64,000 nucleotides of DNA, taken from assembly GCF_023091745.1 (NCBI RefSeq), contig NC_068910.1, positions 1,214,272 to 1,278,271 on the forward strand. The letters run 5' to 3'. The position numbers were made by a program, and so were the translations under genes. Each line of letters begins with the position of its first letter. Position 1 is the first letter of the stretch. This DNA is from Budorcas taxicolor. Its lineage: Eukaryota > Chordata > Mammalia > Artiodactyla > Bovidae. This document shows positions 23,646-33,639 of this stretch, piece by piece. The notes beneath the pieces are model-generated. The model did not search any database, was not told the DNA's origin, and saw only the letters and a list, made by a program, of their open reading frames with translations.

Positions 23646-26600
23646 ACAACACATCATTGTTTTTCAACATCACGTGGAAAGCCGTTGCGCACTGGCACCA
23701 CCGTTTTCTTAATGTCTTAACGATGGACACTTACGCCCTTTACCGTGTTTGCTCACGATGCTTCTTCAGTGCGTTTTCTAGAACAGACGTCTTTGGTGGG
23801 TGTGCTTGTGTGTCCGTAAGGAGAGCCCCTAGAACGGACACGCCTGGGCCGAGGGTCTTGGTGGGTACTTCTCAGATGCCCTCCTGTGATGTACCGTTTC
23901 ATTAATTTTAACAGTACTCGTGGTACACGAGCAACATTCTACTCTTGAAAAAACAGAACATCACAGACCAGGTAGAAGGCCCCTACTTACCCCTCCCGCC
24001 CCTGCCGAGGAAGTTGCTAGTGTACCTCTGGGGAGTTACCTTTTCACACCCATTTCAGTGCACTGGACTCCACGGACAGGGCTTTAAAACATGTCCCTTT
24101 TATGTAGAAAGACAGTGCTTTAACGCAAGCACATGGCACAAAGGGTGTGTAGCTCAGAGACTCTCCTTCTCACTGCGGACCAGGACCCTGGTATCGCCCA
24201 CCTGTCTTCTCCTCCTGTTCCTTCTGACGGCACTCCCTGGGCCCACGGGCACAGGTGGGAGCACGGAATGTTCAGACGGTTCCATTGGCCTGCTGGTGGA
24301 CGGCCTCACTGGGCGTACGGGCCCCGGCTGTATGATGAGTGTCAAATACTTCCACCTTGTCGCCTCCCGACTGGTCCATGCTGCAGGCAGTCTGAGAGTT
24401 TCCTGTTTTCCGGGGAGGAAATGGGAGCATTTCTTACCGGTGTTAATGCAAGACCTGAGCACACGGAGGCGATGGGCCCCAGGCTGCTGCTCTTCTTCCT
24501 TCAATAGATCAGATGCCCGCCTTCCCCTCGGGGAAGTAGAGAAAAGTGGCTTTTTCTTTTGAGGGGAAGGGAACGGTGTTCAAGGGTCTGCCAGCCTGTG
24601 GCTACAAACCGGCGTCTGTGCAGCAATGCTGAGTGAAGGGGCGTGTTGGGGGAGTGCGGCCCCAGCTCTCCGCTGAGGACACTGGAGTCCCCTGGACAGG
24701 GGTGGGAAGCCGCTAGGCTGCCCATGACCTGGGTCTGCGATTCCCCACGTTATCCTCATGGCCCAGAGGCTTCGCACGTCTTGGTCTTCTTGAGACAGCT
24801 CCGGAGGCTGAGTCCTGGCTTCTGTCCCCGGACTCCTGCGTCCTGGGCCTTGCCCTTCCTCCCTGCCCTCTCCTCCTCCCTCGGCTCATCCGTCACTCGA
24901 GGGATGGATGCTCATCAGATCAGGTCCGCTCTCAGCCTCGAGACTGCCCTGAGGTTGCTCGTTGCCCTTGTGGGAACCGAGGTCTGGCCTCTGCCCGCCG
25001 CGAGCCTCGTCCCTGCCTCCCGCCCTCCCGACACACTGGCCTGCTCCTTGTTGGACGGGCCCGTCTTGCGTCTGCTGTTCCCTCCTCTTGGACCATCTGA
25101 CGCCTCCTTACTGAAGTCTCAGCTTGAGTGTCCCCTCCTCAGATAGGCCCCCTCAGACCCGCTGGCCTGGAGCCCCTGGCTCTCTGCGCGCCTCCTTCCT
25201 CACGTCCCGTTGTTGCCTGTGAGCCCTGCGTGCCGTCTGATGCGCTTGTGGTGCTTGCTTGTTGAGGCCTCTGTCCCCCCTGGGAGTGAGCGGGAGTCGC
25301 GTCTGTCTCACCAGTGTTTTCTCGGTGCCATGACCAGAGCCAGGCCTGTGGGAGGCACCCGGTGAATGAAGCCACGTGCCAGCCCCGAGGCTGCCAGGGA
25401 TGGTGGCAAGTCACCAGCAGGGTGTCCTCCCCCTGCGGACTGACAGCGGAGCAGAGAGTGAGCGGAACGCAGGTCGGAGGGTCAGAGCTCGTTCCGAGCC
25501 GTGCTGACCAGTCCCCGGAGCGCTGGCGCTCTCAGTGTGAGTGGACGGGGTTCCCGTCCGCCCTGGCCCCTGCGATGGTGTTTCTGGGCGGTATTTTCCT
25601 CTGATCCATTTTAAAGTATAAATCTTTCAGAGTTAGAACTTCGGCAGGATTCCGTGATGGGGCTTGAGTGGGGGTGAGGGACTTGGACCCATCCTTGCTC
25701 TTGTCCTGGCAGGAAGGAGGAGGTCTGACAAATGCTGGCGGCTGGGCTCGGCCATCTGTAGTCGTCTGTGGCTGCAGGATTAACAGCGCGGTGTCTCCCT
25801 GTCTCCTGTGCCTGTGGGTAATGAACGGCCACTGTGTGCCCGACCATCGCCCTGATCGCCGGCCCCCTGTGCCCCTGCTTCAGCGGTGCTTCCGCCAGGC
25901 TTGCCCCGCTCTGGGCCTGCCTGGCCAGAGCTACTGAGCTGTCAGAGCCTTACGCGTGAGGCTGGGGTTCCTAGCCTTGGAGGGCAGTGGGCAGCCCCCG
26001 GGAGCCTGTCTGCAGCCCGGGGTGGGGGAGCATTCTTTATGATGCTTAAGCTTCCTCCGTTCTCTGTTCTTCCACGTCTCCGAGCTCATGGGACAGCATG
26101 GAGCCGCGCGGTGCCTTCAGCCGTTCTCTCCAGGAGTACGCCTGCAGCCTGTCTGCGATGCTCTCTCTGGACCCATGAGAAGGCTCGTGTGCGGATGACC
26201 ATGCATTTTCCCCCAGGTTTTGACTCTGCTCGTTGGCTGTCTGCATTTAGCGCCAAGCAGGCCGCGTGGCCCAAGCAGAGGTACCACACGGAGGGCCTGG
26301 CCACTCCAGGAATTCAGGTGTTCCCCTCATGTGAAACCAACCAAACAGAAAGACACTTCTTGTTTTCTCCACCCTAATCTTTCAGTGGGTCTGCCTAGAA
26401 ACTCGCTGTGCTGAGTCGCGGCATCTCACACTCGTCCTCGAACGCCGAGGCATGTTCAAGGCGGTGATGAGAGTGGAGGCGCTTCCTCGGCTCTAGCTCC
26501 TTTGGCTCCTGGAATCCGTTGGCTTTCGTCCCCTGCTCCTCGGTGCCGGGTAGGACCCCTTCTTCCAAGCCCAGAGCCCTCGACGTCTCTAGGAGACCCA

Positions 26601-27326
26601 AGTCAAGCTCCACCTGCAGCAGCAGCCGCTGGCCAGCGGGTGACTTTGCTGGGTTTTGGGTGACAGTGTGGGAGCCGTATAATGTCGGAGACGTGGCCTC
26701 GAGTTTAGATGAATGCAGAAATTTTGAGCAGGAACCAACCGGGAAGAAAAATGGAAGCAGGTAGTCATATCTCATTCTGCTGGGGTACATTTTTCTTCTC
26801 ATGGGGCTTGCCCTTGAGAACAAAACATATCAAATGTTAAATCAAAGAATATTTTCTAGTCATGCCGGGAATAGAAAATAACGCAGACCTGCTTTGGCGA
26901 GGCGAATGTTTTGCTGGAAGGTTATAATCAAAGTCAAGAGGAAACCATAGCCACAGCTTTTGGTAAAGCTGTGATCATTTAAAATTAATTGCTTTTAAAC
27001 TTCTCACTTAGCCTCAGATTTACTCCATCCAGGTTGGAATAAGATTTGGGCAGGCGTCCCAGGGGCCAACCAGTCAGTTAAGGCCTGAGACCTATTCCCT
27101 GCACGCTTGTCCTTGCATTGGCTGGTCCTGGGCCAGGCTGGGCCTGAGGCTCCCTCTGACCAGCAGGCCTTTGAAGCCATGCTGTGGGAGGTGATGGGGA
27201 AAACAGTCTCCGGAGCTCTGGGGACCCAAGAGGGCCGAGAGGCCTTCCACCTGCTGTTCCCGCGAGCCTGGAGGCCTCCGGGTGGCTCTTGGGCCAGGCA
27301 GCATGGACCGTCAAGGCTGTTTTGTT
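23646..27326. other. EEFSEC intron 1 segment, mostly unique sequence
   Basis: No gene is supported. An antisense L2 relic lies within about 24880-25380. Bases 26800-27020 are AT-rich and free of repeats that I recognise. Confidence 0.5.
24880..25380 (-). repeat. L2 LINE relic, antisense
   Basis: Near 25110-25150 the reversed L2 segment agtctcagcttgagtgtccc plus cctcctcagataggcccc is visible. At about 25330-25370 come the typical reversed 3' end signals agagccaggcctgtgggagg and cacccggtgaatg. Heavily diverged. Confidence 0.5.
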
Positions 27327-28545
27327 AAACATTTGTTCTGAGATGTAATTCACATACCGTAAAATCTGCCCGTTTCAGATGCACATTTAAGCATCTTCAG
27401 CCTGTTCCCAGACCTGTGTAGTCAGTGCCACAGCCTGAGCTGCATCAGTGTGAGAAGATCCACACAGCCATAGGGGTCCCCACCCGCTCCCCGACCCAGG
27501 CCGAGCCACGGCGGTCCCCACCCCGTCCCCGACCCAGGCCTGGAAGCCTCTCGCCTGCTCTGTGTCTCTGTCCGTGTGCCGGTTCTGGAGTTTCGCACAA
27601 ATGGAATCACATGTGACGTGGCCTTTTGTGTCTGGCTTCTTCCGCCAAGCGTGTTGCTTCCAGGGTTCATCCATGTGATAGTGTGCGGGATACTTCATTC
27701 CTTTTTAAAAATCCATTTTTGTTTTTAATTGTGGTAAGACACATTTTACATGAAATGTACCGTCGTAACCATTTCTAAGTCTGCAGTTCAGTAGCCTCCA
27801 TCTCCAGAGCTCTTTCTTCTCACCAAAGCAAAGCTGTGCTTGTTAAACCTGCACCCCCCTCATTTTCATGGCTGAGTAGGAGAATCCCAGGGATGGGGGA
27901 GCCTGGTAAGCTGCCGTCTATGGGATCGCACAGAGTCGGACACCACCGAAGCGACTCAGCAGCAGCCGCAGTGCCCATTATACAGACAGATCGCCTTTAT
28001 AAACCCAGTCATCAGCTGAAGGACATTTGGGCTGTTTTCACTTCTGGACGATGATGAGAAACTCCACTGTGGACGTATGCTTTCACTCTCTTGGGTCTGT
28101 GCACAGGAGTGGAGTCGCTGGGTCAGAGGGCAGCTCTGTCTGCTTCTCTGTCTTCTTCCGTCTGCCACCGGCCCCCCGCAGCAGCTGCTCCACTCTGCTT
28201 TCCCACCAGCAGCAGGTGCGCGTCTGGCTGCTCCACAGCCCCGCCAGCACTCGTGACTGCCTGGCTTTTGGACCGTTGTCGTCGTCCTGGTGGGCGTGAG
28301 CTGATAGCTCACCAACACCTAAACTTGCATTTCTCGGATGTTTTCTCGCTCCATTTGTACATTTTCTCTGGAGAGCTGTGTATCCAGATCCTGAGCCCTT
28401 TTTTCAGATGGCTCATTTGGCTTTTGTTATTGAGTTGTAAGAGTCTTTATGTATTGTGGATGCCAATCCTTTATTAGGTATCTGATTGGCAAATATTTTC
28501 TCCCCTTCTCTGGATTGTCTTTACTCAGTAATATTTGAGGTAAAC
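27327..28545 (-). mobile_element. L1 LINE 3' end, antisense, interrupted by a Bov SINE
   Basis: The plus strand is the reverse complement of L1 ORF2/3' UTR: agatgtaattcacataccgt, then ttgtgtctggcttcttccgc, ccagggttcatccatgtgat, gaaggacatttgggctgttt, tcacttctggacgatgatga, gtggagtcgctgggtcagag, tcccaccagcagcaggtgcg, and finally ttgttattgagttgtaagag. A second L1-3'-UTR-like piece (ttaattgtggtaagacacat) sits at about 27725-27780, so two L1 segments may be fused. It is old and full of stops. Confidence 0.82.
27868..27965 (+). mobile_element. BOV-A2 3' part inserted in the L1
   Basis: The stretch agaatcccagggatggggga, then gcctggtaagctgccgtcta and gcacagagtcggacaccacc, ending gaagcgactcagcagcagcc is the 3' half of BOV-A2. 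It lies where the L1 consensus should read through, so it postdates the L1. Confidence 0.85.
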
Positions 28546-31500
28546 AAATAAGTGAGTTGAATTAAGTGGACGTAGTTTGAGAGGATTATGTGTGCCCGAC
28601 ATTATTCAGGGGGTGAGGGGTGAGGGGTGTCTGGAAGTGCCGTTTGTGAGTTTTTGGAAGGCCCTTAGGCACCACCCCCCCACCCTCTTCCTGGACTCCC
28701 CCCACCCTCCAGTCCTCCTCCTGGACCTGCCTGCCCCGTCCTTAGCGCTGGCAGGAGGAGGCTCCTCCCGCCTGTCTGCCCCGTGGAGGGTCTCGCCCCA
28801 CACTGGGGTCTTGAGCAGGTATGTTTTGATGGCCCCTGTGTTAAAGTCTTTTTTCATAAAAATTCATTGCCAGCATGTCAAAACCAGGAGCTTTTATGTA
28901 ACAGCCCAGAGGTCCACCACTTCAGGTGTGTGTGAGTGTACGCTCGAGTGCAGAGTCCACGGGGCCAGAGCTCTGGAGAAGCTGTCAGGGGAAGCCTGGG
29001 GAGGTGCGGCAGAACGGGCACGGCGCCCGGGAGCATCTCCCATCCAGAGGGTGCTCTTCCGGGCCCCGATCGATCGCCTCACCGCGCCCTGCAAACCGGC
29101 CCCAAGGCGGGGGTTTCCCTCCACACTGAGGGTCGCCCGCGAAAGGAGGCTGCGTGCTGCTCGGTGGGAGCGGCTCCAGGCTGTGTGCAGGGCCTCAGCC
29201 CACACTGCTCTGGGGGGAGCCCGGCTCCTGAGCAGCAGTTTGTACATAAGTCAGTTTGTCAAAAGCACAGACTTGTGCCTCCATTCTCCCTGGATTATTG
29301 GAGTTCTGTGTGTTGTTAATTGGGTCTTTAATTAGGCTCCTGCTGCTTTGAAGTGGCCGAGGCTGCTGGGGAGGGGGGAACCTAGTTGATGCGGTGATCC
29401 TCTCTTGGCAGGAGAAGAAACAAGTTTGGCTGTAGAGAGAGAAGTTGAGTTTCGCTCTGCCCTATCTCTTGTGCTAGGATGATGCCTCTGTGTCTCGGGG
29501 CTTCAAGGAGACTGCAATCGCGTCCGTCGTCTCTGACCTACTTCCCGAGGACGTCTATTTGCTGGCACGCACAGGTGCTACCTGCAGATAAACCTGACTG
29601 CTCCCTTTTAGAGTTAGCACTGGGAAATGCCAGCGCTGACCTGCTGGGCCCCCGGACGCGGGGCCCCATCCTTTGCCACTTTCGGTCACTCGGAGGCGTA
29701 AAGCTCCTGGAATGGGGGGCTCGGCCTCTGTCCCCTGATGTCGGGATGAAGGCTGTTCGCCTCCCGGCTCTGCGGCAGGGCGGCACTTGCTCTGCTGGGG
29801 CCACTTCCAGGTGAACTGCAGAGCCCCTGCCCTGGGCACCCGAGACCCTCCCATGTGTGTGACCCCGGTGTTCCCTGCTCTCCAAAATGCAGTCTGTTTG
29901 GAGGAGGTCCTCAGACCTGCTGCCCCAGAGGAAGAAGACTTTCCCTAAATGGCGCTGCTTTCCCCAAGCACCTCTGGGGTGCACAGGCGGGCAGAGCACA
30001 GGGGGCTGGGAGGATGCTGGGGGCCCCAGCGGCGTGGGCTGGGCGGGGAGGGCATGCATGGGGCGTGTTTGGAGAGCCGGTACCGGGCGTGCCCAGCACT
30101 GCCAGCAGGCCGCTCAGAGATGCCGGCGTGTCCCCTCGCAGCGCAGTGCAGCGACAGCCAGGAGCCGCCGGCGACTGCGCACTCCCTGTCCGCCAGACCG
30201 CAGTGGAGAGCGGAGGACTCTCTCTGAACGGCTAGTACGCTTATTTTATTTCGCTGCCTGAAAGGGTTTCGTTTTCTCTCCGGTGGTGTAAAGGCCAGGC
30301 TCGGCGCTCGGCTGACAGGGTCCTTCCTGAGGGGCCAGTGTGCCTGGCCTCCCAGGACCGCGGGCTTGACGAGCTGCTTGCCCGGCTCTGGACACAGAGA
30401 CCAGGGTCTCCCTGGCTCTGCCCCGTCCCTGGGAGGCCTCCCCGTCGCCACGCTGGCCGTGGGGCGGGCCTGAGCCGCCCGCTGGGCCGCGGACGCCGCG
30501 TCCTCCCCTGCGTGGCCCGTGCGCGCGCCGCGCCCGGTGCCCCCGAGGCGGGGGTGCGGCCGTCACGACTCCAGGACCAAGGGCAGGGCCTCCGCGCAGG
30601 CGCAGAGCGCAGCCGCGCGCGGGCCGGCCCCTCCGCCCGCCGCCCGCACCCTGCCTCCCGCGGGGCTGGGCGCCCTCGGCCACACGGGGTTCATGCGCAG
30701 CAGACCTGCCTGGAGGTCAGACGAGTTAATCTTCCCGTGGAAATTCAATCCTCATATTTCACTTTCAGGCCACTTTGCGTAGCAAAGTAGTTTAACTCGG
30801 AGCAGATTTCTGCTGTGCTGATGGTTAATTTCATGGCCCGCAGAGGGTCAGCGCGCCGGGGCCGGGGCCGCCGCGACCCCGTGCAGCTCGCCGCACACGG
30901 CGAGGGCCCGCAGCCTGTTGTCTTAGGGAGGCCATCTCAGGCATCCTTCAGCGCGGCGCTCTGGAGTTAACAGGGTGACCTTTTCAAGAACATTTTTAAA
31001 AGCTACAACACAGATCCCTCCCACACCGTATATTTTCCTTTCTCCACGCAGTTCAAAGGGGCTGGGTTGTCTCATAGGTTTTTCTCCGGCGATCTTCAGC
31101 TTGACCCCGGTTGTTTAAATCTGCCGGAGGAAATTTGAACAAACTTGTACTTTGGTAATTCTTCTGCCTCTGTGAACCTTTAACCTTAAGGTTTCTTGGA
31201 GAGCCTGGGGCTTCATTGTCACCAGCCGTCCCTGCTGGGGCTCTCAAAGGCCATTGTCTGGCGTGTCTGTTTCCACTTTGCTACTGGAGTTCTCTGGAGG
31301 AAGGGTATTAATTCAGACCTGATCTGCCACAGGACGAGGACTTCTGAACTTGCCCCCGAGCTCGGGGACGGGGAAATGAACATAATGTGAGCCTGTGGGC
31401 CCCGTGGGGTCCTGCAGTAGCTGTGGAGGTGGGGGCCTCCGGGGCAGGCCGGTGTGGTGGCTTCCCGCGGTGACCCACCTAGGCCAGCTCTTGTCGGCAG

Positions 31501-32667
31501 CAGGACCAAAAGCAGTTCCTGCCCCTGGTGGTCCAGCCTGGGGCCTGAGTTCTCCCCAGTGACCTTCCTGGAGCAGCAAGTCCTCAGGAACCCAGGAGGC
31601 TGGATGTGAGCCGGGACCCTCCACCCTGGCAGGGCACGCCTGTGACTGCACCCTCCTGGGGAGAGGGGCTGGGCTGGACGCGGGGCCAGGTCTCCATCGG
31701 GTTCTCCCCGTGCTCCCCACCGGAGGCCCCGAGACCCTGGGAGGGTGTGGTGCCTTGGTCATGTTGGGGGCCCCGGCATTTGAGGCGGACTCTGCCCACC
31801 AGTCCTGACGGCTCCTGCGTCCTGGCAGCTGCTCTTTGCAGGAGCCTGGGGGCTGCTGGAGCCCCCGGCCCGCCCCCATGGCTTTCTTTCTCTCCTCCCG
31901 GGGCTCCTAGTGCCCTGAGGATCTGGCCAGGCGACCTGATTCCTTATGATCAGACTTTGAGGAAGGAAAGGCAGCTGAGGCATTCAGTCATTCATTCATT
32001 CTGCAAACCCTGAGCCACACACGCACGCTCGGAGCAGGGTTTGCCTGGGTGAGCGGGACAGAGTGGAGCTCCGTGTCCGCGGTGGGGGCAGTGCTGTGCG
32101 CTGTGAGCGTGCGGGGAGGAGTGAGCCGGGCACGTGGAGATGGAGCGGTAGGCACGCGGGCCCTGAGGCCGCCCTGCGTGTCAGAGGCCGATCTGGCTGA
32201 CTCTCAGAGCCAGTGTCCACAACAGGAAGCTGCTGTGGGCTGGCCGGTCTGGACAGATGGGACTGTCTGGAGCCTGTGTTCCTCCCAGGTTTGCCAGAGG
32301 ATGAGGCAGTGCATGTCCTGTGGTCCTGATCACAGGCCAGAGGCCAGGAGGGGGCCCGCCAGCTGCATGCGCCAAGTCCTGCATCTGGCCCTGGACCCCC
32401 TTTTCTTCCCGGGGGGAGGGCAGGACCACGGGGAGACAGGAAGCGGCAGGTACTCCTGGCTCACCTGAGCTGGACAGTAGCCGGGATGCCAGGACTGTAG
32501 TCGGCCGCTGACGCTGAACTGCCGAGCCAAGCGCTGGGCATCGCGCGCAGGGACTGGAGGAGCTGAGGTCGCCGGCCCCCCTGTGCTTCCCTCTGGGGGC
32601 CCGCTGGGCTGAAGGGGGTGTGCTGGGGGCAGACTTTGTACTTACTTTGGACTTTCTTCCCCCAAAG
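28546..32667. other. EEFSEC intron 1 segment with an intronic CpG island
   Basis: No gene is supported. This segment includes the CpG-dense block 30430-30910 and the AT-rich element 30710-30850 (both described separately). A possible L2 sense relic lies at about 31980-32170 (cattcagtcattcattcatt start). Bases 30980-31330 are AT-richer unique sequence. Confidence 0.5.
30430..30910. promoter_or_regulatory. Intronic CpG island, possible alternative promoter or enhancer
   Basis: CpG density rises abruptly within 30430-30700 (for example gcggacgccgcgtcctcccc and gcagccgcgcgcgggccggc) and again at 30850-30900. An NRF1-like GCGCAGGCGCA occurs at 30594-30604. No open frame here resembles a known protein. 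It is 7.2 kb downstream of EEFSEC exon 1 and has no repeat that I recognise, so it is not a SINE-derived CpG cluster. Confidence 0.55.
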
Positions 32668-32866
32668 TGGGCTCCCTGGTGGCTCAGCTGATGCAGAATC
32701 CACCTGCAACACAGGAGACCTGGGTTCAGTCCCTGGGCTGGGAAGATCCTCTGGAGAAGGGAAAGGCTACCCACTCCAGTATTCTGGCCTGGAAAATTAT
32801 AGTCCATGGGGTCACAAAGAGTCTGACACGACTGAGCGACTTTCACTTTCTTTTTCACTTTCCCCC
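32668..32866 (+). mobile_element. Bov-tA SINE
   Basis: Near full-length: head gggctccctggtggctcagc, then aatccacctgcaacacagga, the body ggaagatcctctggagaagg, cccactccagtattctggcc, and the tail gtctgacacgactgagcgac followed by a CTTTT-rich end. It is closer to consensus than most copies here, so probably younger. Confidence 0.94.
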
Positions 32867-33619
32867 AAAATGAGTTTGGCATGAGGGTTGGCCCATCGTG
32901 TTGTGCCTGGAAGGGTGCATGTGGGCGCAGCATCCGGGTGGCCTGTGGTGCAGAGCACACCTGGAGACTGCCAGAGAAGCCCAGGGCTCTGCACGTGGGC
33001 TCCCGCTGGCAGGCCGGCTCCTGTGGGGCTGGACCTCGGCCTCTGCTCCCGTCGGGCCATGTGCTGAGGGTCAGTGGCTTACACCCTGTGAGGCTCTCTG
33101 AGATGCTGGGGTGGCCTTCTGGGCACGGAGCCTGGGCCCCAGGGTGCAGGTCACGCTGCGGGCCGGGGCCCATCAGAAAGAAGAGCCCTGATTGAGCTCT
33201 GGGGGCTCCTCCGAGAGGCAGCACCTGGGCCCCCCCACCTGTTGATTTCTCCCCCTGGAATCAAGTGGAATATTTTCCTGGCAAATATTCCCTGGATAAA
33301 AAGAAGCGCTATACACTTGTTTTGCAGACTCGGTTCTTGTTCTAAAAGTTCTTTAAGTGGATAAGACCTGCCATGGAGACCAATGAAGCTCTCTTCGAGG
33401 AGCGACTCTTCTAGGAAAGATAAGAGGCAGTTACTTTGGGTCGGTTTCATCAGCCGAATCTCTCCATCTTCCTCTTACCTCGCCGTCTGTCCCAGCAGGG
33501 GACACTGGAGGAAGCTCCCTGGTAACACATGTGTGTCACCCTTTCCTGACCGCGTCCGGGCCACGGAGAGGCCGCGCCGGGTGGCGGCGTCCCCGTCTCC
33601 CTGCCGACTCGGGCCTGTT

Positions 33620-33639
33620 CGGGCACAAGAGGGCAGTGT
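33620..33639 (+). promoter_or_regulatory. Candidate CTCF site
   Basis: The sequence cgggcacaagagggcagtgt matches the core CTCF pattern CCASYAGRKGGCRS at 12 of 14 positions by eye. There is no occupancy evidence. Single motif matches of this kind are common by chance in GC-rich DNA. Confidence 0.35.

Noticed and set aside
28577..29335. 252-codon plus-strand open frame
   Set aside because: It has no recognisable domain, crosses GC-rich unique intron sequence, and lacks splice or promoter support.
32668..32866. tRNA-like sequence with A and B box resemblance
   Set aside because: It is the head of a Bov-tA SINE, with no complete cloverleaf or mature tRNA ends. The same holds for the other Bov-tA and CHR copies.
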